Made by a program: the position numbers and the translations under genes
Shown here: positions 27,674 through 36,507 of the stretch, piece by piece
Layout of the letters: every line of letters starts with the position of its first letter
Position numbering within the stretch: position 1 is the first letter of the stretch
Assembly (NCBI RefSeq): GCF_003339505.1
Contig: NZ_QPIW01000018.1
Span: 1 to 64,000, forward strand
Source: Runella aurantiaca
GTDB taxonomy: Bacteria > Bacteroidota > Bacteroidia > Cytophagales > Spirosomataceae
Direction: 5' to 3'
Length of the DNA: 64,000 bases
Notes under the pieces: model-generated
What the model was told of the DNA's origin: nothing
What the model saw: the letters and a program-made list of their open reading frames with translations, nothing else
Database searches by the model: none

Positions 27674-28459
27674 TTATCGAAATAGAAAATACTTCATAAA
27701 GTCCTCCTTATGGCTCCGCCCAATGGGAATTTGAAATTTGCCAATGTTGAGGTCGTGCTCATCGAAAGAATCAATTTTGTCAATATTGACGGCGTACGAA
27801 CGGTGCACTCTGATAAATTTGGTGGTGGAAAGTCGTTCTAAAACCGTGTTTAGGGTTAGGCGCAAGGCAATTTTTCGGGACTCGGTATGAATAGTCGTGT
27901 AGTTTTTGTCAGCTTCAAAAAATAGAATGTCGTTCAACTGTATTTTCTGAAACTTATAATTCTCTTTGATAAAAACGTAGTCGTTGATTTGTAAAATGGT
28001 TTCGCGGTCGGGGAGTTTGGGGGCTGAATTTAAAGGTTTTATTGGCTCTTCTTTTTCTTTAGTAAACGGCTGATTTTGAGCACGAAGTGCAAAGTTGTTG
28101 ATGGCTAAATCAATGGCAATTTTAAGGCTTTCGTTATTAAAAGGCTTCGTAATATAGGCCGAAGGATAGGTTTTCATGGCGGCTTCTATGGTGGAGCGGT
28201 CGGCTTGGGCGGTCAGGTAAATGACGGGAGCTTCCCGAAACGCAATCATTTCCTGAACGGCTTCAATGCCCGTCATGTTGCCGATAAGTTTAATATCGCA
28301 CAAAATAAAATCTACTTGTTGGGATTTATAGACTTCAATTGCCTTGGGGCCGTTATTTACTACATTCACGATTTCGTATCCTTCGGCTTCAAGGCGGGCC
28401 TCCAAATCAAGCCCAACAACGGCTTCATCTTCTACAATCAGGATTTTGATGGAATGCAT
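27674..28459 (-). CDS. LytTR family response regulator
   Basis: A 261-residue cytoplasmic response regulator. The N-terminal receiver domain (about 4-120) has the acidic pair Glu10-Asp11, the phosphorylated Asp55 in FILCDIKL, and the conserved Thr and Lys of the switch (LTAQAD and ITKPF). A linker of about 35 residues leads to a LytTR DNA-binding domain (about 165-258, with FFEADKNYTTIHT and KFIRVHRSYAVN). It is 51 bp downstream of the TPR histidine kinase gene on the same strand, its likely partner. LytTR regulators bind direct repeats upstream of targets; I could not identify such sites here. Confidence 0.93.
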   Translation of the reverse strand: MHSIKILIVEDEAVVGLDLEARLEAEGYEIVNVVNNGPKAIEVYKSQQVDFILCDIKLIGNMTGIEAVQEMIAFREAPVIYLTAQADRSTIEAAMKTYPSAYITKPFNNESLKIAIDLAINNFALRAQNQPFTKEKEEPIKPLNSAPKLPDRETILQINDYVFIKENYKFQKIQLNDILFFEADKNYTTIHTESRKIALRLTLNTVLERLSTTKFIRVHRSYAVNIDKIDSFDEHDLNIGKFQIPIGRSHKEDFMKYFLFR

Positions 28460-28510
28460 AGTGGGTTAAATAGTCAGAAGTGAGTAGGTAACGCGATAAA
28501 TATTTTTTGA

Positions 28511-30541
28511 TTAAGCCGCCGTTTTTAGGCGTGTACTCGGAATATGAAGATGATACCAAGTGCCGTTGTCGTTCTGAACCTGTGCTTCGCCACCTAGCTG
28601 TTCCGACAGCGATTTTATCAGTTTTTTGCCGAAAGAACCTTTGCGACTTTCCCATGTGGTAAGGTCGATGCCAGGGCCGTTGTCGCGCACATCCAACAGA
28701 ATTCCGTTGTCATTCTTTAAAGATACGGTCAACGACGGATGGTGGGTTGATTGGTAGGCATATTTGAATGAATTTGTTACTAATTCATTGACAATGAGTC
28801 CAATGGGCATCGCTAGTTCTACGTCCAGTTCGCGCTCCTGAATGTCTAGCGTAAGGTCAAAATCCTCAGGGGTATGGCCGTACGTTTTCATGATGCTTTC
28901 GACAAGGTTGCTTAGGTACTCCCGCATGTCTATCGTAGTGAGGTGTTCTTTTTGGTAGAGCCTCTGATGGATAAGCGACATGGCCTCGATGCGTTGCTGC
29001 CCTTCACGAATCGCCTGCACGGCTTTTTTGTCTTCGAGGTTGTAGGTTTGTAGATTCAGCAAGCTGGACACGATTTGCAGATTATTTTTGACCCGGTGGT
29101 GGAGTTCTTTCATCATCAATTCCAGTTTATTGGACTGCTCGCTGATGGTTTGGTTTTGGGTAGTTAGCTGATTGCGTTGAGTGGCAAGCGTAATATTTTG
29201 TTTTTGTACTTTTTGGTAAAGAAAAATCATCCCACCCAACAGCAGTGCCAATACCCCCATTCCAGCCGCGAGCCATTGCATTTGGCGTGTTTTACTCTGA
29301 TTTTCTGAGTTTAACTGCTGAATTTTCGTTTCCTTTTGTTCAGTCGCGTATTTTGTGCTGATTTCAGCAATCGACCGGGTTTTTTCAACTTCCGATTGCG
29401 CTTTGATGAAGGCCAGCTGTTTTTCTTTTTGGGCGTTGAGTGTGGCCAAATATTCGGTTTGCTCTATTTGGAACCGTTGCTGCGTCTCGGCTATTTTTCG
29501 CTGGTTGAGGGCATTAATCATGGCCGCTTCACGCGCTTGCTTGGTTTGAAATTCGGCTTCAATTTTGGCAATGGCCTTCTTTTTTTCGTTGTCTCGCACA
29601 CTGTCATTCAGCGCTACGGCACTTCGATAGTAGGAAAGTGCCTGTCCGAAATCTTTTTTCTGCTCGTAGGCGCGAGAAAGAAACTGGTGAAAGTCCTTTT
29701 GATGCTCTTTTTGTTCGGACTGATTTTTAGAAAGCGCGATGCCATAGTTTGCCACTTTGATGGCTTCATCGGGGTTATTAATGGTAAGGTACACCTCGCA
29801 AAGACCTTTCTGAACGTACATTTCCAAATAATTGTCTTTTGCTTTTTTGGCATACTGTGCTATCTCACTAAAACGGGCAGCTGCCTCATCGGTGCGTTTT
29901 AGATGTGCCAGTTTAAGGGCGTAATTATACATGCCTGAAAAATAGGCTTCGTCGTCGTTTTCATGTTTGTAAATTTCCAAGGCTCGTTCATTGAAGACTA
30001 GGGCTTTCTCGTGGTTTTTTCGTTTTCCTTCTACTGCTGCAAAGCTTTCGAGAACATAGGCTAAGAAATTCTTGGGGAGTTTAGCCGCATGAGCTAAGTA
30101 GTACTGATGCGCTTTTTGGTAATATTTTTCGGCCTGATTAAACTCATGTTCGTTGAAATAGGCATACCCGACTTTATGAATACTCAAAAAAGCGCCTCGG
30201 TAGAACGCATGACGGTCAAAAAGCTCGTGCGCTTTTAAATAATGCTCTACTGCCTTGGGCGTATCGTGTTGGTGCAGATAGAAAAGCCCATAGTGAGAAA
30301 TAATATCCGCTTCGCAAAATTTGGAACGTACGGTTTTGTTCATTTTAACCGCCGCCTGGAGATAAGCATTTGCTTTGTCGAAATGACCACTGAAAATAAA
30401 GTTTTGGGATAGGTTAGCTAACGAACGGATTTTTAGAGAATCATAAGGTGCGCGTAAAAGACTGTCGGGAACAGCGACGTTTTGTGCCCATAACGTTCTA
30501 ACAAACAGACTTATACAAGCCCAAATCAGCAGACGATTCAT
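28511..30541 (-). CDS. TPR-containing sensor histidine kinase (HisKA_2 family)
   Basis: A 676-residue sensor kinase. It has a signal sequence (1-20), a periplasmic region of TPR-like helical repeats (about 40-315), a long Gln/Glu/Lys-rich coiled coil (about 320-418), one membrane helix (about 421-443), and a second short coiled coil. The dimerisation/phosphoacceptor motif is ELHHRVKNNLQ (phosphoacceptor His482, or His481), which marks the HisKA_2 family. The HATPase region follows with NELVTNSFKYA and RDNGPGI. Signal sensed: unknown, presumably through the TPR region. It is upstream of and adjacent to the LytTR response regulator gene, forming a two-component system. Confidence 0.92.
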   Translation of the reverse strand: MNRLLIWACISLFVRTLWAQNVAVPDSLLRAPYDSLKIRSLANLSQNFIFSGHFDKANAYLQAAVKMNKTVRSKFCEADIISHYGLFYLHQHDTPKAVEHYLKAHELFDRHAFYRGAFLSIHKVGYAYFNEHEFNQAEKYYQKAHQYYLAHAAKLPKNFLAYVLESFAAVEGKRKNHEKALVFNERALEIYKHENDDEAYFSGMYNYALKLAHLKRTDEAAARFSEIAQYAKKAKDNYLEMYVQKGLCEVYLTINNPDEAIKVANYGIALSKNQSEQKEHQKDFHQFLSRAYEQKKDFGQALSYYRSAVALNDSVRDNEKKKAIAKIEAEFQTKQAREAAMINALNQRKIAETQQRFQIEQTEYLATLNAQKEKQLAFIKAQSEVEKTRSIAEISTKYATEQKETKIQQLNSENQSKTRQMQWLAAGMGVLALLLGGMIFLYQKVQKQNITLATQRNQLTTQNQTISEQSNKLELMMKELHHRVKNNLQIVSSLLNLQTYNLEDKKAVQAIREGQQRIEAMSLIHQRLYQKEHLTTIDMREYLSNLVESIMKTYGHTPEDFDLTLDIQERELDVELAMPIGLIVNELVTNSFKYAYQSTHHPSLTVSLKNDNGILLDVRDNGPGIDLTTWESRKGSFGKKLIKSLSEQLGGEAQVQNDNGTWYHLHIPSTRLKTAA

Positions 30542-30579
30542 AGTGGGATAAAATGCGGGGCGGTGGAAAATTTATAATG

Positions 30580-30610
30580 CCCCGACAAAGGAAAGACATC
30601 TTTGCCGGGG
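30580..30610. other. hairpin in the spacer before the kinase gene
   Basis: CCCCG-A-CAAAG (30580-30590) pairs with CTTTG-C-CGGGG (30600-30610), one mismatch and a 9-nt loop. A smaller hairpin (GAGTAGA / TCTACTC, 30629-30647) follows. Both lie between the peptidase gene and the kinase gene. They may act as a terminator for the peptidase transcript, but lack a T-run. Confidence 0.45.
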
Positions 30611-30784
30611 AGACTTATTCAAATCGTTGAGTAGAGATAATCTACTCCACAAATTCGGAAATTATGCATTTTTTGTCAATGCTTTTGGGGATGAATGTTG
30701 GTAATTTATGGGTGAAATACATGATTTTGGTATACATGTGAGGTGGAAATAAGTGCTTATCTCCGTCATTTATGTACAAAGATG

Positions 30785-32935
30785 TCAGTTTGAGATTCCT
30801 ATTTGAGATAAAATAAAAGCAAAATTAAATGCCTCTTCTTTCAAATAGTCAAACCGCCCTGTGGCGCCGCCGTGGCCCGAATCCATATTGATTTTCAACA
30901 ACAAAATATTGTTGTCGGTTTTGAGGTCGCGCAGTTTGGCAACCCACTTGGTAGGTTCATGGAAGCCTACTTGAGAATCATTCAGACCGCCAGTGGCCAA
31001 AATAGCGGGATAATTGGCTTTTTTAAGGTTGTCGTAGGGAGAGTACGTCATGATATAGTCGTAGTCTTTTTTGACATTGGGGTTTCCCCATTGTTCATAT
31101 TCTTGCGTTGTGAGTGGCAAACTGCTATCGAGCATGGTGTTTATGACATCAACAAAGGGAACTTCAGCCACCACTACTCTAAATAAATCAGGACGTAAAT
31201 TGGTGACGGCTCCCATCAAAAGCCCCCCTGCACTGCCGCCGTTGATGGCGAGTTTTGAGGAAGAGGTATATTTTTCCTTGATTAGATGCTCGGCGCAGGC
31301 AATAAAATCAGTGAACGTGTTCATCTTCTTCTGCAACTTTCCGTCTTCGTACCATTGTTCTCCCAAATCCGAGCCGCCGCGTATGTGGGCAATGGCGTAC
31401 ACAAAACCCCGATTTACCAGACTAAACACATTGGCGTTGAAATTGGCGTCGGTTGAATACCCATACGAGCCGTACGAGTACAACAGGCAAGGATTGCTCC
31501 CGTTTAATTCCATCCCTTTTTTGTAGACAATCGACAACGGTACTTTTACCCCGTCTTTGGCGACGGCCCACAGGCGTTTTACCTCGTAGTCGTCGGCATT
31601 AAAACCACTCGGAACTTCCCGTTCTTTGAGTTTTGTGGCTTGGTTGGTCACCATGTCGTAGTCATAAATGGTGGTCGGGCGGTTGAGAGATGTGTATGAG
31701 TAACGGAATTTAGTGGAAGTAAACTCGGGCGTGCCGTTGGAGTAGGCGGTGTAGACGGGTTCGGGGAAATTGACCGTTTTGGTAGTTCCGCTGGCGATTT
31801 CACGCACATTCATTTCCAGTAATCCGTTGACCCGCTTAGTGACGACCATGTATTTTTCAAAGACTTCGATTCCTTCAATCTTTGCTTTTGGGTCGTGAGC
31901 AATGATTTCTTCCCATTTGGAGCGGTCTTCATAACCCTGTTTTGGGGCTTCATACACCTTTTGGTTTTTGTTTTGGGGGTCTTTCCAAGTGACGAAATAA
32001 CGATCAGGATAATCATCAATTCCGTACTGAATGTCTTTCTGACGGGGCAAAAATGACTTAAATGCATCATTGGGGCGGTCGGCGGGGAGCAGATAGGCCT
32101 CTGAACTTGTAAAACTCATGGCGTAAATAGCAATCATTTTTTTCGTTTTGGAACGACCCACGTAGGCGTTAAACAATTCGTCTTTTTCTTCATAAACCAA
32201 GGCGTCGCTTGGGTTGCCCAATACGTGTTTATAAATGCGGTGCGAGCGTAATGCCGCATTGGGAACATTGTAAAAAACAGTCTTATTATCGGCCGCCCAA
32301 GTGATACCGCCAGCCATGCGGGCTATTTTGTCAGGCAATTCTTTCCCCGTGCGGAGGTCTTTAAATTTCAGTTCATACTCAGCATACGAGCCGGTGGTAT
32401 TGCTGACGTACGCCATTATGTTGTTGTCATCGCTTATTTCAAAACCGCCAAAAATGAAAGCGGGTTTGCCTTCCGCCATTTTGTTTTGGTCTAAAATAAC
32501 CTCTTCGGGCGCGTCTAAACTTCCTTTTTTACGGCAATTGATGCTGTATTGTTTCCCTTTTTCTTGGCGAGAGTAATAATAGTAGCCGTTGTCGAGGGAT
32601 GGAACAGATTGGTCTTCTTCTTTGATACGCCCTTTCATTTCCTCAAAAAGCGTTTTTTGTAGGCCTTTTGTGCTGGCCATTACGGTGTCGGCATAGGCAT
32701 TTTCAGCTTTTAGATAAGCGATGGTTTCGGGGTTGGATTTGTCTTTAATCCAAAAATAATCGTCGGCGCGTTGGTAGCCGTGATTGGTAAATATTTGCGG
32801 TTTCTTAGGGGCTTTGGGAGGCGCTGGAAAATCAGCTTGGGTAAACACTTTTGTTTGTTCGGGGGAGGTCTTGCAAGCTGAAATACAGAAGAATAACAGC
32901 ACGTAAAGGCCAAGGGCCATTTTGATTGTTTTCAT
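30785..32935 (-). CDS. prolyl oligopeptidase family lipoprotein (S9A, oligopeptidase B-like)
   Basis: A 716-residue serine peptidase exported as a lipoprotein (lipobox Ile-Ser-Ala-Cys, Cys at residue 21). A seven-bladed propeller domain covers about residues 80-430 and the alpha/beta hydrolase domain about 440-710. The triad is visible: Ser in GGSAGG, Asp in GGLNDSQV, and His in DSGHGG. The match is closest to oligopeptidase B (protease II), which cleaves short peptides after basic residues, although the substrate has not been tested. The start at 32935 leaves an 83-bp divergent spacer to the phosphatase-like gene; the longer frame would overlap it. Confidence 0.9.
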   Translation of the reverse strand: MKTIKMALGLYVLLFFCISACKTSPEQTKVFTQADFPAPPKAPKKPQIFTNHGYQRADDYFWIKDKSNPETIAYLKAENAYADTVMASTKGLQKTLFEEMKGRIKEEDQSVPSLDNGYYYYSRQEKGKQYSINCRKKGSLDAPEEVILDQNKMAEGKPAFIFGGFEISDDNNIMAYVSNTTGSYAEYELKFKDLRTGKELPDKIARMAGGITWAADNKTVFYNVPNAALRSHRIYKHVLGNPSDALVYEEKDELFNAYVGRSKTKKMIAIYAMSFTSSEAYLLPADRPNDAFKSFLPRQKDIQYGIDDYPDRYFVTWKDPQNKNQKVYEAPKQGYEDRSKWEEIIAHDPKAKIEGIEVFEKYMVVTKRVNGLLEMNVREIASGTTKTVNFPEPVYTAYSNGTPEFTSTKFRYSYTSLNRPTTIYDYDMVTNQATKLKEREVPSGFNADDYEVKRLWAVAKDGVKVPLSIVYKKGMELNGSNPCLLYSYGSYGYSTDANFNANVFSLVNRGFVYAIAHIRGGSDLGEQWYEDGKLQKKMNTFTDFIACAEHLIKEKYTSSSKLAINGGSAGGLLMGAVTNLRPDLFRVVVAEVPFVDVINTMLDSSLPLTTQEYEQWGNPNVKKDYDYIMTYSPYDNLKKANYPAILATGGLNDSQVGFHEPTKWVAKLRDLKTDNNILLLKINMDSGHGGATGRFDYLKEEAFNFAFILSQIGISN

Positions 32936-33018
32936 GAAAAAAAAGGGTTGAGAATTGGGAGACCAAATTAGTGAAAAAATGTGCATTTTTGTCTACTCTT
33001 TCATGCCAATCCTACTTT

Positions 33019-35883
33019 ATGATGTATTCGTTGTGTAAAACATTCCTTATCGCAGTTCTTGTGACCGTGGGGGCAACAGAAATTTGGGGTCAAAAAATCG
33101 TTCGCGGGCCTTATCTCCAACTTGGGGCTCCCACGAGTATTGTAATACGGTGGCGAACAGATGTTCCTGCCAACAGTAAAATTACCTTTGGACTTGCTGC
33201 CGATCAGCTAAACCGCACCGCTGTTGACGAAGCCGTTACTACTGAGCATGAAGTAAAATTAGCTGATTTACAGCCTAATACGGTTTATTTCTATTCGGTG
33301 GGTACAACTAGTAGCGTGGAGGGAAGTGGCAATGATTATTATTTCAAAACTGCCGCTCCCGCTGGTAGCAAACAAAAAATACGTATTTGGACCATGGGGG
33401 ATATGGGTAGTGGCACCCCCAATCAGCTGAGTGTGCGTGATTCGTACATGAACTTTATCAAAAAAAATAACCGAGCCACGGATTTGGTGCTTCTCTTGGG
33501 TGATAACGCCTATGGCACAGGAACTGAAGAGGAATTCCAGAATAATTTCTTCAATATCTATCAAAATCACTTTCTCAAAAACAACGTATTGTGGGCTATT
33601 CCGGGCAACCATGAGTACTATTCGGGCGACCAAACCAAGCGGGAAATCGCGTTCTTCAACATTTTTTCCTTTGCTCAAAATGGAGAGGCTGGAGGCGTGC
33701 CGTCTGGGACCAAAATGTATTATTCATTCGATTACGCCAATGTTCACTTTGTTGGGTTAGACTCTTATGGCATAGAAGAAGGAAAGTACAGGCTCTACGA
33801 TACGCTTGGCCCGCAGGTGGAATGGTTGAAAAAAGATTTAGCCGCCAACAAACAGCCGTGGACGATTGTGATGTTTCACCACCCTCCGTATACAAAAAAT
33901 TCGCACGACTCAGATGCTGAAAATGAACTTGTCCAAATTCACAAAAACCTGACGCCTATTTTGGAGCGGTACAAGGTTGATTTAGTCTTGAGTGGGCATA
34001 GTCATTTATACGAGCGCTCAAAATTGATGCGGGGGCATACCGAGCATTCGAGCACATTTGATGCCCAAAGGCACGTCATCAATACGTCGTCGGGTAGATA
34101 TGATGGGTCGCCTAATTCTTGCGCCTATATCAAAAACCCCTCTACTGAAGGGGTTATCTACGCGGTAGTGGGTTCTTCGGGCCAAAACAACGGATTCAAC
34201 GGCGTTCCTCACCCTGCCTTGCCTTTTAAAAATGCGACGGTTGGCGGGTCAGCTTACATTGATGTAGAAGATAACCGTTTGGAATTTAATTGGTTAGGTT
34301 CAGACCAAATTGTTCATGACCAATTTACTATCTATAAGAATGTGAATAAAACTACCGAGCTGAAAGCCCGACACGGTGAAGTGGTAAAACTGACACCATC
34401 GTGGAAAGGGAGCTATTTCTGGCCAGATGGCAGTCGCAAACCAACGAAAGAGCTGGTGCTTCTGGGTGATACGACCATCTTGGTGCGTGATAGCCTTGGG
34501 TGTTTGGAAGACCGTTTCAAAATTGAGGTATCTCCCCGCCCTAAAATTACGACCGAAACCCTTAAAACTGTTTGTAGCGGGGACCCATTGATGGTGCCAT
34601 TTTCGGTTACCAATACCGACGCTGCGAAATGGACCTATACTGTGCAGTTGTCGAATGCAATGGGTGGTTTTGAGCAGCCCATGGTCTTGGGTAGTGGCAG
34701 TGGAACATCGGTTATGGTCAACATACCCGCAAATATTTCGGCAGGAGAAGGCTATAAAATAAGGGTCGTTGCCAACTCAAAGGGGTTTGATTATACACCT
34801 TCGGCGGCGTTTAGTGTGCGCCAAAAAGCAACCGCCACGCTGAAGGGAGATGCAACCATTGACGCTGGCAAAACCGCGAATCTCACCCTGACATTTACAG
34901 GTTCTGCCCCGTGGACTTATCGTCTTTCTGACAACACGGGCGGTACAACCTCCGCTAATCCGTTGTCGCTGACAGTTAATCCGTTGAAAACCACGCTCTA
35001 TTCTTTTACTGCTCTTACAAATGCCTGCGGCGACGGTTCTGCTACTGGCAACGTCCGGGTAGTGGTAGTGCCGCGTATCGAAACAACTTTACCAGCTACA
35101 GCGACTGTATGCAACGGAGCGGCGTTGGATGTGCCTTTTGCGCAAGTGGGGCAATTTGAAACAGCGGTGAATTACGTTGCTCAATTGTCAAACAAAGATG
35201 GCGATTTCTCTACACCAACGCTTATCGGTTCGGGCAGCCAAAGTCCCGTCAAAGTCACCATCCCACTTTCAGCTACCCTCGGGACAGGCTATCGGATTCG
35301 CATCGTTGCTGAGAATAATACCGCCACCAACGTTGCGCCTTCGGGGGCATTTGCCATACGCCAGCGGGCTTCGGCCACCATCAGCGGCGATACCGCCATT
35401 AAATTTGAAGAACGGGCTTCTTTAAACTTGCGCTTTGAAGGCACGCCGCCGTGGACCTATGTGCTTTCCGATAATTCAACGAATACCATCGATATTTCAC
35501 CATTTACCGTTGCGGTTTCCCCGACCGTTCCCACGGTTTATACCTTAAAATCAGTCACGAATGTATGCGGCGCAGGTGTGGTAAGTGGAAGTGCTTTAGT
35601 GAAGGTGATTATTACAGGTACCGTGCAGGAAGAAGAAAATAAGATAAAAATATTCCCCAATCCCGCCCAGACAAAAGTGAAAGTAGAGGTGAATACTCCG
35701 CAAAGCCAATCACTGATATGGGAGTTGGTAAATGTAGATGGCAGAATGGTGAAAGAGGGGAGTGTAAGAAAAAGTCAGCGGAGCAGTTTTGAGATAGACG
35801 TAGCAGAATTACCGTCAGGAACCTACGTGTTGCGAATTGCACTGGGCGAACAAACGATTGTCAGAAAACTGATTAAACTCTAA
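33019..35883 (+). CDS. secreted purple-acid-phosphatase-like metallophosphoesterase with T9SS tail
   Basis: A 954-residue secreted protein. Order: signal peptide (1-25), purple-acid-phosphatase N-terminal Fn3 domain (about 28-110), metallophosphoesterase domain (about 120-440) with the full metal motif set GDMG, GDNAY (with the Fe-binding Tyr), GNHE, FHHPPYT and GHSH, two Ig-like modules (from 34531 and 35074, about 180 residues each), and a type A T9SS sorting domain from IFPNPAQ. It is a probable extracellular phosphatase or phosphodiesterase. Unlike the giant relative at 17.6-23.3 kb, its metal ligands look complete. It is divergent from the peptidase gene and its 3' end overlaps the NUDIX gene by 11 bp. 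An ATG one codon later is an equally good start. Confidence 0.88.
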   Translation: MMYSLCKTFLIAVLVTVGATEIWGQKIVRGPYLQLGAPTSIVIRWRTDVPANSKITFGLAADQLNRTAVDEAVTTEHEVKLADLQPNTVYFYSVGTTSSVEGSGNDYYFKTAAPAGSKQKIRIWTMGDMGSGTPNQLSVRDSYMNFIKKNNRATDLVLLLGDNAYGTGTEEEFQNNFFNIYQNHFLKNNVLWAIPGNHEYYSGDQTKREIAFFNIFSFAQNGEAGGVPSGTKMYYSFDYANVHFVGLDSYGIEEGKYRLYDTLGPQVEWLKKDLAANKQPWTIVMFHHPPYTKNSHDSDAENELVQIHKNLTPILERYKVDLVLSGHSHLYERSKLMRGHTEHSSTFDAQRHVINTSSGRYDGSPNSCAYIKNPSTEGVIYAVVGSSGQNNGFNGVPHPALPFKNATVGGSAYIDVEDNRLEFNWLGSDQIVHDQFTIYKNVNKTTELKARHGEVVKLTPSWKGSYFWPDGSRKPTKELVLLGDTTILVRDSLGCLEDRFKIEVSPRPKITTETLKTVCSGDPLMVPFSVTNTDAAKWTYTVQLSNAMGGFEQPMVLGSGSGTSVMVNIPANISAGEGYKIRVVANSKGFDYTPSAAFSVRQKATATLKGDATIDAGKTANLTLTFTGSAPWTYRLSDNTGGTTSANPLSLTVNPLKTTLYSFTALTNACGDGSATGNVRVVVVPRIETTLPATATVCNGAALDVPFAQVGQFETAVNYVAQLSNKDGDFSTPTLIGSGSQSPVKVTIPLSATLGTGYRIRIVAENNTATNVAPSGAFAIRQRASATISGDTAIKFEERASLNLRFEGTPPWTYVLSDNSTNTIDISPFTVAVSPTVPTVYTLKSVTNVCGAGVVSGSALVKVIITGTVQEEENKIKIFPNPAQTKVKVEVNTPQSQSLIWELVNVDGRMVKEGSVRKSQRSSFEIDVAELPSGTYVLRIALGEQTIVRKLIKL

Positions 35884-36334
35884 CCTTTGATTTATTCCAG
35901 CAAAGCGCTCGTTGTTCTTTGTATTTGAGATACGTATCAATCACTTCCAAATCGGCATCAGCCCAGTCTACTTTTGAAAGTTGGTCGATGCGGACCCATT
36001 TGTATTGCGCATGTTCGGTAAGAATGATGGGCGAGCTAGTCATGCGACAGATATAAGGCACCAAACAAATAATACGATTGCGGCTTGGATCTTCTTTGTA
36101 GGCAGGAGCGAGGCGGGGGCCGATTTCAATTTCGATGCTCAATTCTTCCATGATTTCGCGGTGAAGGGCTTCGGTTTCGGATTCACCTTCATCCACTTTT
36201 CCGCCGGGAAATTCCCACTTGAGCGGTAACGACATGGTACTACTGCGTTGAGCGGCAAACAATTGCCCATCTTTTTCGAAAATGGCGCAGGGAACCATCA
36301 CGATGTTTCTCGAATGTTCAGATGGGGTAGACAT
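35873..36334 (-). CDS. NUDIX hydrolase (MutT-like)
   Basis: A 153-residue cytoplasmic pyrophosphohydrolase. The NUDIX box is present: GGKVDEG, then ETEAL, then REIMEELSI, with the Glu ligands of the REXXEE core intact and the usual Gly near its end replaced by Ser. The surrounding layout (an early strand with FAAQRS, PLKWEFPGGK) fits the (deoxy)nucleoside triphosphate pyrophosphohydrolases that cleanse the nucleotide pool. I start at 36334 (MSTPSEH), since the upstream 14 codons look unrelated. Its 3' end overlaps the convergent phosphatase-like gene by 11 bp, with no terminator between. Confidence 0.88.
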   Translation of the reverse strand: MSTPSEHSRNIVMVPCAIFEKDGQLFAAQRSSTMSLPLKWEFPGGKVDEGESETEALHREIMEELSIEIEIGPRLAPAYKEDPSRNRIICLVPYICRMTSSPIILTEHAQYKWVRIDQLSKVDWADADLEVIDTYLKYKEQRALCWNKSKVRV

Positions 36335-36507
36335 ATAATGGGTGATTTTTTGCACAAAGGTACGACGGAAAATCATTTGTGAAGGGTTTTTTTATCAAGC
36401 GGTCGTGAACTTGAGAAATATTTTTTACTTTCAGCCCAAGTTACAAGTGGTTTTTGACCTGTATTCCCTTTATTGTGTAAGATTTTATTCAACCCTTTTA
36501 TAAAATT

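Noticed and set aside
29336-29902. 188-codon frame opposite the histidine kinase gene
   Set aside because: It lies opposite the TPR and coiled-coil coding region; its Phe-rich translation reflects the Lys/Glu codons of the real gene.
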